This document shows positions 23,874-31,146 of a stretch of DNA of 35,355 bases, piece by piece; within the stretch, counting starts at the first letter, position 1, and every line of letters begins with the position of its first letter. The notes under the pieces are model-generated. The model searched no databases, was not told the DNA's origin, and saw nothing but the letters and a program-made list of their open reading frames with translations. The stretch lies in NCBI RefSeq assembly GCF_000379025.1, contig NZ_KB900623.1, positions 1 through 35,355 on the forward strand, read 5' to 3'. Position numbers and translations under genes: made by a program. This stretch comes from Orenia marismortui DSM 5156. GTDB lineage: Bacteria > Bacillota > Halanaerobiia > Halobacteroidales > Halobacteroidaceae.

Positions 23874-24077
23874 TTATTTAGAAGAGCCTATGTGTATATC
23901 TTTTATTGGTGTATTATTTGTTTCGGCGACAGACTTGTAAATTGTTTTATAAAATTTAGCTACTTCATTAGCTAAATTCTTATTAGCCTCTGAATCGTGA
24001 TTTAATAAAGAACTTGTATTTTCATTACGATCTAGAACTTTTAGAGTTAATTGCAAAGCAATTTCTTCTGGTTTCAT
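23874..24077 (-). CDS. Small hypothetical protein, array pair 2, minus member
   Basis: 67 aa, MKPEEIALQLTLKVLDRNEN then a helical LANEVAKFYKTIYKSVAET. GAGGTGG precedes the ATG. Promoter at 24151-24123. It resembles short phage proteins with a conserved DRNE...AKFYKTIY-like layout, but I cannot name the family. Confidence 0.6.
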   Translation of the reverse strand: MKPEEIALQLTLKVLDRNENTSSLLNHDSEANKNLANEVAKFYKTIYKSVAETNNTPIKDIHIGSSK

Positions 24078-24122
24078 TTTACCACCTCATGTTTAGTTTT
24101 AACCTCTCCCTCATGATTGGTT

Positions 24123-24151
24123 ATTCTAGATAAAATAGGAAAAACCTGCAA
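24123..24151 (-). promoter_or_regulatory. Array minus-strand promoter in leader R2
   Basis: Minus strand TTGCAG (24151-24146), 17-nt spacer, TAGAAT (24128-24123). This leader is otherwise diverged from R1/R3 but keeps the -35, the -10 and AAAAAGCCAG. Confidence 0.6.
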
Positions 24152-24180
24152 CATAAAAAGCCAGCTAGGGGGTGAGAGTT

Positions 24181-24351
24181 GTGAGTGATGATATTTCTAA
24201 AGAAAAGCTAGAATGGATGGAAGAAGTGGGAATGAAAAGATTTGATGAGCCAATGGAATATCATTTGTTTGGTCATATATTTTCTGAAGGTTATTTAAAA
24301 CGTACCCCTCTAGAAGTTTTAAAAGAGAGGCACGGAGATAAAGATTGTTAA
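24181..24351 (+). CDS. Small hypothetical protein, array pair 3, plus member
   Basis: 56 aa from GTG at 24181, after GGGGGTGAGAGTT. Sequence SDDISKEKLEWMEEVGMKRF then EYHLFGHIFSEGYLKRTPLE. Acidic N-terminus, aromatic centre. Ends six bases before the converging gene. Function unknown. Confidence 0.55.
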   Translation: MSDDISKEKLEWMEEVGMKRFDEPMEYHLFGHIFSEGYLKRTPLEVLKERHGDKDC

Positions 24352-24357
24352 GAATTT

Positions 24358-24627
24358 TTATAGATTATTTTTAGCATAATCTATCCCAATATCAGAAATT
24401 TGGACATTGTAAGCTATATTATCAGCATAAAAAACATCAAGAAAGTTGTTTTCATCTAATTCTCTGCAAAGTTCATCAACAACTTCAAAAGAATATTGTG
24501 AGGCAATAGACTTTTGAATATCTTTAGAGCTACCAAACATTTTGGCTTTTGGTTCAGAAATACCATTTTTAAGTTTTTGGCAATATTCATTATAAAGCAA
24601 CTGAAGTAAATTATTTGATTTAGACAC
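24358..24627 (-). CDS. Small hypothetical protein, array pair 3, minus member
   Basis: 89 aa from a GTG start eight bases after GGAGG supplied by R3. Reads SKSNNLLQLLYNEYCQKLKN, then a compact alpha/beta part ASQYSFEVVDELCRELDENN and NIAYNVQISDIGIDYAKN; the end resembles a winged-helix wing, as in small phage DNA-binding proteins. Function unknown. Confidence 0.6.
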   Translation of the reverse strand: MSKSNNLLQLLYNEYCQKLKNGISEPKAKMFGSSKDIQKSIASQYSFEVVDELCRELDENNFLDVFYADNIAYNVQISDIGIDYAKNNL

Positions 24628-24632
24628 AAGTT

Positions 24633-24745
24633 ACACCTCCTTCTGATTACCAATATTCGACAGAAGGAGAGCGAAGACCTGCAACCCAAAAAGCCAGTTA
24701 ATAGTATCCCCAAGATTGCTAGTTGGTATGTTAGGAGGTGAGAGT
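24633..24745. repeat. 113-bp divergent leader repeat, copy R3
   Basis: The second copy of the R1 sequence, 1070 bp away, with two mismatches. It feeds a different pair of genes on its two sides than R1 does, so only the leader, not the flanking genes, is duplicated. Confidence 0.95.
24655..24684 (-). promoter_or_regulatory. Array minus-strand promoter in R3
   Basis: Minus strand TTGCAG (24684-24679), 18-nt spacer, TCGAAT (24660-24655). The -10 is weaker than in R1 by one base. Confidence 0.5.
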
Positions 24746-24746
24746 G

Positions 24747-24902
24747 ATGAGTGAATTAGAGAAGAAGATCTCAGATTTAGAAAAGAGAGTGGCTGAACTG
24801 GAAGGGCGAGTTCCAGAACAGCTAAATGATACAACCAAAATAGCAAAAGAGAGTAAAAAAACTATTAAAGAAATGTATCAAAGAGAAAAGTTAAACTCCT
24901 AA
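24747..24902 (+). CDS. Small coiled-coil protein, array pair 4, plus member
   Basis: 51 aa, ATG at 24747 behind AGGAGGTGAGAGTG. A near-perfect leucine-zipper start (MSELEKKISDLEKRVAELEG) followed by a polar tail. It overlaps the converging gene by 12 bp. Probably an oligomerising small protein; role unknown. Confidence 0.6.
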   Translation: MSELEKKISDLEKRVAELEGRVPEQLNDTTKIAKESKKTIKEMYQREKLNS

Positions 24903-25166
24903 TAAATCTTTTTTGATTAATTTACTAATTTGCTCCTTTTCTTCATCAGATAATTCAGTTAAATCAATATCTGAATTAATTAAAAGAGCCAGTTTGATGG
25001 ATAGATTAGAATTAAGCATTGCAAAACGAGAAGTTATTGTTGCTTGAGGATTGTCAGGATTATCTTTTTTAAATTTTTCTATAGCTTCGATAAAACAATC
25101 CTTAATTAAAGGTAAAAGAACTTTTTCATACTCTTTGATTTGATTTTCTAATTTTTCTAGATCCAA
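24891..25166 (-). CDS. Small hypothetical protein, array pair 4, minus member
   Basis: 91 aa from TTG at 25166, behind GGAGG supplied by leader R4. Helical: DLEKLENQIKEYEKVLLPLI, then ATITSRFAMLNSNLSIKLAL and an acidic LTELSDEEKEQISKLIKKD. Function unknown. Confidence 0.6.
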   Translation of the reverse strand: MDLEKLENQIKEYEKVLLPLIKDCFIEAIEKFKKDNPDNPQATITSRFAMLNSNLSIKLALLINSDIDLTELSDEEKEQISKLIKKDLLGV

Positions 25167-25172
25167 TATAAT

Positions 25173-25223
25173 TACCTCCTTCCTATTACCAATATTCGAC
25201 AGGAAGAGAGTAGTGACCTGCAA
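25173..25223 (-). promoter_or_regulatory. Leader R4: partial repeat with minus promoter
   Basis: Shares CCTCCTTC.TATTACCAATA and TTCGACAG with R1/R3. Minus promoter TTGCAG (25223-25218), 18-nt spacer, TCGAAT (25199-25194). Its right half is replaced by AAAGGAG for the antirepressor gene. Confidence 0.6.
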
Positions 25224-25242
25224 ATAGAAAGGAGACAAGACA

Positions 25243-26055
25243 ATGAGTGATTTACAAATTTTCAATAATGATGAATTTGGCAAGATCAGAGTAGTTACGA
25301 TTGATAATGAACCTAGTTTTGTAGCAAAAGACGTTTGTAATATTTTAGATTTAGGTAATACGAGCGAAGCAATGAGAAGAATTAAAAATAGGTGGGTCAG
25401 AAAAGTTGAGGTACCTCATCCTCAAAGTAAAACTAAGACTATGAAAGTCAATTCAGTTACAGAAGCTGGTCTTTATAAGTTGGTTATGAGGAGCAATAAG
25501 CCAGAAGCAGAAGATTTTACAGACTGGATAGCAGAAGAAGTATTACCGAGTATCAGAAAACATGGAATGTATGCTAAGGATGAAATTTTAGACAATCCTG
25601 ACTTACTTATAGAAGTTGCAACTAAGCTTAAGAATGAAAGAGAAGAGAGAAAGAGATTAGAAGTTCAAATCAGGAAGAAAGATCAATTAATAGGTGAGCT
25701 TAAACCTAAGGCAGACTATACAGATACTATCCTTAAGAACAAAAGCTTAGTGACTATTACCCAAATAGCTAAAGATTATGGGATGAGTGGCAGAGCTATG
25801 AATAGTTTATTACATGAATTGGACGTACAGTATAAGCAAAGTGACCAATGGTTGTTATATGCAAAATATTCAGGCAAAGGTTATACTCATTCATCAACTT
25901 TTAACTACAATAGATCAGAAGGAGCTACAGGTGTAAGCGTGACCACTAAGTGGACTCAAAAAGGTAGATTGTTCTTGTATAATCTGTTAAAAGAGAATGG
26001 TATTGTTCCAACAATTGAGCGAGACCAAGAGCTAAGATTAGTTAGTTCAAGTTAG
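25243..26055 (+). CDS. Phage antirepressor, BRO-N plus KilAC (Ant) domains
   Basis: 270 aa. An N-terminal BRO-N domain (1-105: GKIRVVTIDNEPSFVAKDVC, VNSVTEAGLYKLVMRSNKPE, WIAEEVLPSIRKHGMY) is followed by a coiled linker (~125-150) and a C-terminal KilAC/phage_pRha-like domain (TITQIAKDYGMSGRAMNSLL, TTKWTQKGRLFLYNLL). Such proteins counteract repressors or bind DNA during lytic growth. AAAGGAG precedes the ATG. First long gene after the array. Confidence 0.92.
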   Translation: MSDLQIFNNDEFGKIRVVTIDNEPSFVAKDVCNILDLGNTSEAMRRIKNRWVRKVEVPHPQSKTKTMKVNSVTEAGLYKLVMRSNKPEAEDFTDWIAEEVLPSIRKHGMYAKDEILDNPDLLIEVATKLKNEREERKRLEVQIRKKDQLIGELKPKADYTDTILKNKSLVTITQIAKDYGMSGRAMNSLLHELDVQYKQSDQWLLYAKYSGKGYTHSSTFNYNRSEGATGVSVTTKWTQKGRLFLYNLLKENGIVPTIERDQELRLVSSS

Positions 26056-26127
26056 GTTAACAATTATATCCAAGCATAGGACAAACATTTTAAGTAATAC
26101 CTTTTATTAGAGGGGGGGGCGGTACTT

Positions 26128-26265
26128 ATGAAAGTTATAGGCTGTTATAGAGATGAAAAGGGAGAAATCAAGGAGCTGGATGAGGAAAGAATGAAGAAGA
26201 TAGCGAAAAAGCTCCTTGAAATTCAAGCAAAAGCAATTGGCTATGAGATAGCCTGGACTGGATAA
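26128..26265 (+). CDS. Small hypothetical protein, 45 aa
   Basis: ATG at 26128. Reads MKVIGCYRDEKGEIKELDEE then KIAKKLLEIQAKAIGYEIA. A short beta start and one helix. Its ribosome site lies in AGGGGGGGGCGG, a run of eight Gs, which is remarkable in this AT-rich DNA. Confidence 0.55.
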   Translation: MKVIGCYRDEKGEIKELDEERMKKIAKKLLEIQAKAIGYEIAWTG

Positions 26266-26441
26266 AAGAGGAGAGAGGATCTCCTCGAACAGATAATTTG
26301 GACAATCATGACAAGCAAGTTAGCGAGGAACTAACCAGAAAGGTTTATCAACTATCTTACTTATATTATAATGTTCAACCTACTGGAATATCTAGAATTA
26401 TATTCCAGTGTTAATGGAAATATTGGGAGGAGATGAGAAGA
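26266..26441 (+). other. Non-coding or decayed stretch
   Basis: One frame is open from 26248 to 26413 (…DNLDNHDKQVSEELTRKVYQ…) but lacks an ATG or GTG start with a ribosome site; TTG at 26293 is the only candidate. I treat it as a gene remnant or leader. Confidence 0.3.
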
Positions 26442-26588
26442 GTGCATCCGAGATATAAAGAAAAGTGGTTAGAGAGAAAGAAAAAATTATCGCTTAAGCT
26501 TAAGAAAGCAGAAGAGCAAGGCAATGAGGATAGAGTAGAATATTTAGAGAGATTAATCAGAGTAGCAGATAGAAAATTAATCAGCTAA
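26442..26588 (+). CDS. Small basic helical protein, 48 aa
   Basis: GTG at 26442, nine bases after GGGAGGAG (the in-frame ATG at 26433 abuts the ribosome site). Very Lys/Arg/Glu-rich: HPRYKEKWLERKKKLSLKLK then EYLERLIRVADRKLIS, a likely helical hairpin. Function unknown. Confidence 0.5.
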   Translation: MHPRYKEKWLERKKKLSLKLKKAEEQGNEDRVEYLERLIRVADRKLIS

Positions 26589-26612
26589 TAAAAAATGAGG
26601 AGGTTGCTAATT

Positions 26613-27185
26613 ATGTGTGTAGCTAGCGAGCTTAAGAATGTTAGAGAGTCATTAGGAATGAGCCAAGGAGAGTTTGGTGCAATAGTTGGATTTGGAAGAA
26701 CTTCAATCTCAAACATGGAGAAGAAGGAGAAAGATATTCCTGATTTCGTAGTAGAACAGGTAGTTAAGAAAACTAAATCTTGGAAATTAGCAGTAGAGAA
26801 GTGCCAAGAGTGCCGAACCAATATATTTTGTGCTCCATACTTAGATAGTGCTAATGATAATCCATTTTCAGTATTGGTTAAACTCAAAGAGGAATTATCA
26901 GAGGCTATGGATGCAGTAGACGAGCTGATGACTATGGGCATTATCAACAAGAGGGGACGAGAGGATTTAAGTGATAGAGAGTTTCAAAAAACGGGAGATT
27001 TACTAGAGCAAGTTTATGATGTTGGTCCTGCAAGTCAATTTACTATATTGAGATTTGCTGAGGAATATGATCTAGATCCAGTAAGAATTAGATCTAGAAA
27101 TAAGATGAAGTTAGAGAAAAATGGTGCTATAAAAAGAAAGAACTCACCTGCGCCAACAGATGAGTATAATCATTCGCTTATTTAA
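26613..27185 (+). CDS. Xre-family regulator with Cys cluster, 190 aa
   Basis: ATG at 26613 is nine bases after AGGAGG. An N-terminal helix-turn-helix (ELKNVRESLGMSQGEFGAIV, FGRTSISNMEKK) is followed by a Cys-rich segment KCQECRTNIFCAPYL (three Cys, near residue 65-76), an acidic helix and a C-terminal basic tail. It is a possible early regulator that binds zinc or senses redox; the function is inferred from the domain only. Confidence 0.75.
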   Translation: MCVASELKNVRESLGMSQGEFGAIVGFGRTSISNMEKKEKDIPDFVVEQVVKKTKSWKLAVEKCQECRTNIFCAPYLDSANDNPFSVLVKLKEELSEAMDAVDELMTMGIINKRGREDLSDREFQKTGDLLEQVYDVGPASQFTILRFAEEYDLDPVRIRSRNKMKLEKNGAIKRKNSPAPTDEYNHSLI

Positions 27186-27226
27186 TTAACTTTATTTTAT
27201 TATATCAGATACTGGAGGGATAATCA

Positions 27227-27688
27227 ATGACAAGTTACTTATGTGCTACAGCCAAGAGAATCAACAGGAACCTTAATCTTATCAACAAGGATTTTAATGT
27301 TAATGAAGTTACATTGGGGCTTAAAAAATCCCAGATACCTTCTGAATATTATATTCTAGATGAAGATAATAATGTGATCACAACTGTTAAACATGGTATA
27401 GAGAAAGAAATTTTAGCTCAAGAGTTAAAGAGGATTAAAGAAGAAGAACTTTACGTTATAAAGCAGGTAAAAGATAGTGGAGAAACGATTGATATTGGCT
27501 TTGATGAAGGTTGTTTATTGGATTTGATTATTTGTGTAGAGATTGGAGATTTAGTTTTTCACAAAAGAGAAAGATATCCAAATGGAAAGCATCATCATGT
27601 ACTAGAATTTGAATTTGAGAACGGATCGAAAGCAAGATGGGATATATATGAGCAAGAAACTCCTGTATCGATTAAGGAGTTGATATAA
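27227..27688 (+). CDS. Hypothetical phage protein, 153 aa
   Basis: TGGAGGG precedes the ATG. An N-terminal helical part with LGLKKSQIPSEYYILDEDNN is followed by a beta-rich half containing VFHKRERYPNGKHHHVLEFE. No domain recognised. It is joined end to end (TAAGTG) to the next small gene. Confidence 0.7.
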   Translation: MTSYLCATAKRINRNLNLINKDFNVNEVTLGLKKSQIPSEYYILDEDNNVITTVKHGIEKEILAQELKRIKEEELYVIKQVKDSGETIDIGFDEGCLLDLIICVEIGDLVFHKRERYPNGKHHHVLEFEFENGSKARWDIYEQETPVSIKELI

Positions 27689-27838
27689 GTGAAGGTCCAG
27701 GTATTATTCAGATATGGTGAAATAGAGGTTAGCATGAGTGATACTGTACTCGTAGAGCAACTAGAAGATTCATTGAACAGAAACCAGGGCTACGATAGAA
27801 AATATCCCTGGAGATATCGTAGAAGGAGGACGAATTAA
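27689..27838 (+). CDS. Small basic protein, 49 aa
   Basis: GTG immediately after the previous stop. A beta start (KVQVLFRYGEIEVSMSDTVL) and an Arg-rich end (KYPWRYRRRRTN) suggest nucleic-acid contact. It overlaps the next gene by one base (TAATG), so translation is coupled. Confidence 0.5.
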   Translation: MKVQVLFRYGEIEVSMSDTVLVEQLEDSLNRNQGYDRKYPWRYRRRRTN

Positions 27839-28011
27839 TGGGAAGTGAGGCTTGTGTTGAATGGATTGCGCAAAATAGCTTTGTAAGAGTCGGTTGGGAT
27901 TGGGTAGTTGATTCAGAAGAAGATTTAAGTTGTACGATATATTATTGCCCTTTTTGTGGCAGTGAATTAAATGGATACGGATGCACTAAATATAAGGAGG
28001 CTGAAAAATGA
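27838..28011 (+). CDS. Small Cys-rich zinc-ribbon protein, 57 aa
   Basis: Too short for most gene finders, but set in a TAATG/ATGA coupled chain. Cysteines at ACVEW, SCTIYYCPFCGSEL and YGC; the CPFCG knuckle and the upstream Cys could form one zinc site. It overlaps the ATPase gene by 4 bp (ATGA). Function unknown. Confidence 0.6.
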   Translation: MGSEACVEWIAQNSFVRVGWDWVVDSEEDLSCTIYYCPFCGSELNGYGCTKYKEAEK

Positions 28012-29999
28012 AAGAAGTTAGATTGATTAGCCTAAAATTGAAGAATTTCAAAGGGATTAAAGACTTTGAGATTTTAGATTTTTCAAAGAATACTAAAATA
28101 TTAGGTGATAATGGTACAGGTAAGACTAGTTTGTTTGATGCTTTCAGCTGGTTGCTATTTGATAAGGATAGCCAAGGGAATTCAACTCAGTCATTTGATA
28201 TTAAGACTTTAGATGAAGATGGACAGGTTATACATGGCTTAGAGCATGAAGTTGAAGGCATATTAGACGTTAATGGTAAGATCCTAACTCTTAAAAAAGT
28301 CTATTATGAGAAATGGACTAAGAAACGCGGATCAGCAGAAAAGAATTTTACAGGGCATACTACAGATTATTTTCTCAATGAAGTTCCAGTTAAGAAGTCT
28401 GAGTATGATGCTCGAATTAGCGAGATAGTAGATGAGGATATATTTAAATTGCTTACTAATCCAGCTTACTTCAATGAAGAACTCCACTGGAAAGAGAGAA
28501 GAAAAATTCTTATGGAAGTTTGCGGTGACATTTCTCCTGAAGAAGTAATTGCAGCTGGTGAAGGGTTAGATGATTTGAAGAAGATATTAGGAGATAGATC
28601 AGTTGAAGATCATAAGAAGATTATACATTCTAAGAGGAAGAAAATTAACAAAGAGTTAGAGAAAATTCCAGTTAGGATTGATGAGGTTCAAAATAATCTT
28701 CCTGATGTAAGTGAGTTTAATAAAAAAGAAATTGAAGATGAAATTTCCGGTTTGAAAATGAGAAAGTCTGCTAAAGAGAAGAAGATCAGCAATATTGAAA
28801 ATGGAGGTGAGATTGCTAAGAAGAAAAAGGAACTTGCAGAGCTTCAATGTGAACTTATGGAGATTAAGAATAATCATAAAAGTAGTTTTGATGATGAAAT
28901 CGAAGAGAACAGAGATAAGCTGGAAGATTTAAGAGACAAATATAGAGCAGTTAATTCTGATATTAAAGCTAAAGAACAAGAGATTAAGACTGGCAAACAG
29001 AGAATAGACCAGCTAGATAAAGAAATGTCTAATCTTCGTACTAAATGGCATCAGATAAATAAAAGAGAGCTAGAATTTGAGCAAGAAGATGTTTGTCCTA
29101 CATGTGGGCAAGATGTTCCTCAAGAGCAATTGGAAGAGGCTAGAGAGAAAGCAATTAAGGAATTCAATCTAGATAAGTCTAATCAACTAGCAGAAATAAA
29201 TTCAGATGGCAAGAGCAAGGCTGAATATAAAGAGAATGTAGCAGAAAAGAACGAAGAACTTAATGCTGAAATTGATGAATTAGAATCTAAAGCTGAAAAG
29301 TACCAGGAAGAAGCAGAGAAGATTCAAGCTAAACTTATCGATTTAAAATCAAAAGCTAAAGCAGTAACTGAATCAGAAGACTATCAATCTAAGCTAGAAG
29401 AAAAAGAGAAGCTTGAAGAGGAAATCAAACAGCTCCAGGAAGATAAATCACATTCTATAGATGAAGTTAAAGAGCAGATCTATCTATTAGAAAAAGAGAT
29501 AGAGGCTAATGAGAGAAAGCTGTCTCAACTAGAACAGCATGAGAAAGGCCAAGCAAGGATTCAAGAGTTAACAGATCAGGAGAAAGAGTTAGCAAAAGAA
29601 TATAGCAGACTCGAGAGGGAGTTATATCTTGCTGAAGAGTTTATTAAGACTAAAGTTGAACTGATGGAGGATAAAGTCGAAGGCGAATTTGATCATGCTC
29701 AATTTAAACTCTTTGAAGAACAGATAAATGGAGGGTTAAAAGAGTGTTGCGAAACCCTTTACCAAGGAGTTCCATATGGGTCTTCACTTAACAATGCTGC
29801 AAGAGTCAATGTTGGGTTAGATATTATCAATACTTTGTCAGCTTATTATGGATTTAGAGCTCCAATCTTCGTGGATAATGCTGAGAGTGTAACCAAACTG
29901 ATTGATGTTAATAGTCAAATGATTCAATTGATTGTAAGTAAGCCAGATAAAGAGTTGAGGGTAGAGTTAGAGCAAAAGGAAATGAAGGAGGCGGTTTAG
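28008..29999 (+). CDS. SbcC/Rad50-like ATPase of the phage recombination module
   Basis: 663 aa. Walker A LGDNGTGKTSLFDAFSW at ~34-50, two long coiled coils (~215-365 and ~390-560), and a zinc-hook-like motif CPTCGQDVP between them; then a C-terminal lobe with PIFVDNAES as the Walker B-like strand. This is the AAA_23/SMC-like architecture of phage ATPases found next to RecT. It is smaller than SbcC (~1000 aa), and I see no SbcD nuclease beside it. It probably prepares or holds DNA ends for RecT. Confidence 0.88.
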   Translation: MKEVRLISLKLKNFKGIKDFEILDFSKNTKILGDNGTGKTSLFDAFSWLLFDKDSQGNSTQSFDIKTLDEDGQVIHGLEHEVEGILDVNGKILTLKKVYYEKWTKKRGSAEKNFTGHTTDYFLNEVPVKKSEYDARISEIVDEDIFKLLTNPAYFNEELHWKERRKILMEVCGDISPEEVIAAGEGLDDLKKILGDRSVEDHKKIIHSKRKKINKELEKIPVRIDEVQNNLPDVSEFNKKEIEDEISGLKMRKSAKEKKISNIENGGEIAKKKKELAELQCELMEIKNNHKSSFDDEIEENRDKLEDLRDKYRAVNSDIKAKEQEIKTGKQRIDQLDKEMSNLRTKWHQINKRELEFEQEDVCPTCGQDVPQEQLEEAREKAIKEFNLDKSNQLAEINSDGKSKAEYKENVAEKNEELNAEIDELESKAEKYQEEAEKIQAKLIDLKSKAKAVTESEDYQSKLEEKEKLEEEIKQLQEDKSHSIDEVKEQIYLLEKEIEANERKLSQLEQHEKGQARIQELTDQEKELAKEYSRLERELYLAEEFIKTKVELMEDKVEGEFDHAQFKLFEEQINGGLKECCETLYQGVPYGSSLNNAARVNVGLDIINTLSAYYGFRAPIFVDNAESVTKLIDVNSQMIQLIVSKPDKELRVELEQKEMKEAV

Positions 30000-30000
30000 A

Positions 30001-30186
30001 TTGAGTAAATTTAAGATTGAAATTGAAATTCCAGATAGTAACTTGCCTAATGATAAAATTGACAAACTTTTTCATACTGATAATTGTATCAAGATAGCAT
30101 TACATGAATTTCAAGAAGACCATGGAGATTTAGAAGGAATTAGAGTTCATGACACTATAATAATTGATTCTTTTGAATCTGAATAA
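30001..30186 (+). CDS. Small hypothetical protein, 61 aa
   Basis: TTG start, nine bases after AAGGAGG and one base after the ATPase stop. Reads SKFKIEIEIPDSNLPNDKID then an acidic LHEFQEDHGDLEGIRVHDTI. Lies between the ATPase and recT, suggesting a link to recombination. No family recognised. Confidence 0.6.
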   Translation: MSKFKIEIEIPDSNLPNDKIDKLFHTDNCIKIALHEFQEDHGDLEGIRVHDTIIIDSFESE

Positions 30187-30213
30187 TAAATAAACTTAAG
30201 GAGGAATTAGATA

Positions 30214-31146
30214 ATGAGTAATAATGAATTAGCAGTAGTAGGTCAAAAGATTGTGGATAAGGTTTCTAGTAGGGTGCAGGACTTGCAACAAAAAGGAGAT
30301 TTAGTATTACCTAAAGATTATTCAGCAGCTAATGCACTGAGGTCAGCGTGGTTGGAATTGCAGGATACAAAAACCAAAAACAAAAAACCAGTTTTGAGTG
30401 CATGTAGTCAAAATAGCATAATGAACACTTTGTTAGAAATGGTTACAAAAGGACTTAATCCGAGCAAAAAGCAATGCAGTTTTGTAGCGTATGGTAATAA
30501 ATTAACTTGTCAAGTAGAGTACCCAGGTAATATAAGAATGGTTAAATCCATGGCAGGGGCTGATGATGTTAATGCTACAGTTGTTTATAAGGGTGACGAA
30601 TTAGATTACGAAAAGATAAAAGGGAGAACGGTTATTCATAGCCACAAAACTTCTCTTGAAAACAAAATAAATGGTGAAATAATAGCAGCTTATGCGACTA
30701 TTGAGTTTCCTGGAGAGAAGCCAGATTATAGTGAAATTATGACCTTACAGCAGATGAAACAGGCTTGGAAGCAAGGAAATATGTACAAAAATGAAAACAG
30801 CGACAGTTTTCATAATAAATTTTCTGAGGAAGCTTGTAAAAAGACAGTAACCAACAGAACTTGTAAGACTTATATTCGTAGTAGTGATGATGTTAACTTG
30901 CTCATTGCCAAAGCTAATGAAGCTGGGATTAAAATGTCAGAAGATATTCAAGCAGAGCAGGAAGTGCAAGAAGAGATTGAGGAGAATGCTAATAGTCAAG
31001 TGATTGATATTGAACTTGAAGAACAGGATCAAGAGGAAAAATCAACTTTAGTTTCTGGTCCTATGAAAAATTTAGATGAAGCAAAGAAAATAAAAGAGAA
31101 AGCGGATGAAGAAGTTAAAAATATGCCAGAGGAGCCAGATTTTTAA
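30214..31146 (+). CDS. recT: RecT single-strand annealing recombinase
   Basis: 310 aa, RecT family. Features: MNTLLEMVTKGLNPSKKQCS, FVAYGNKLTCQVEYPGNI, IAAYATIEFPGEKPDYSEIM, KFSEEACKKTVTNRTCKTY; an acidic C-terminal tail (~240-310) that may bind partners. It anneals complementary strands and promotes invasion during phage replication and circularisation. AAGGAGG precedes the ATG; the stop overlaps the start of the metallo-hydrolase (TAATG). Confidence 0.93.
   Translation: MSNNELAVVGQKIVDKVSSRVQDLQQKGDLVLPKDYSAANALRSAWLELQDTKTKNKKPVLSACSQNSIMNTLLEMVTKGLNPSKKQCSFVAYGNKLTCQVEYPGNIRMVKSMAGADDVNATVVYKGDELDYEKIKGRTVIHSHKTSLENKINGEIIAAYATIEFPGEKPDYSEIMTLQQMKQAWKQGNMYKNENSDSFHNKFSEEACKKTVTNRTCKTYIRSSDDVNLLIAKANEAGIKMSEDIQAEQEVQEEIEENANSQVIDIELEEQDQEEKSTLVSGPMKNLDEAKKIKEKADEEVKNMPEEPDF

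Noticed and set aside
23563-24745. CRISPR-like repeats
   Set aside because: Only two long (113-bp) copies 1 kb apart with genes between; no short regular repeats or spacers.
24456-24846. Two overlapping minus-strand frames through leader R3
   Set aside because: They run across the repeat and antisense to the coiled-coil gene; similar frames appear across R1, simply reflecting the repeat.
26248-26413. Possible small CDS between antirepressor and the basic 48-aa protein
   Set aside because: No acceptable start codon with a ribosome site; kept only as a possible remnant.
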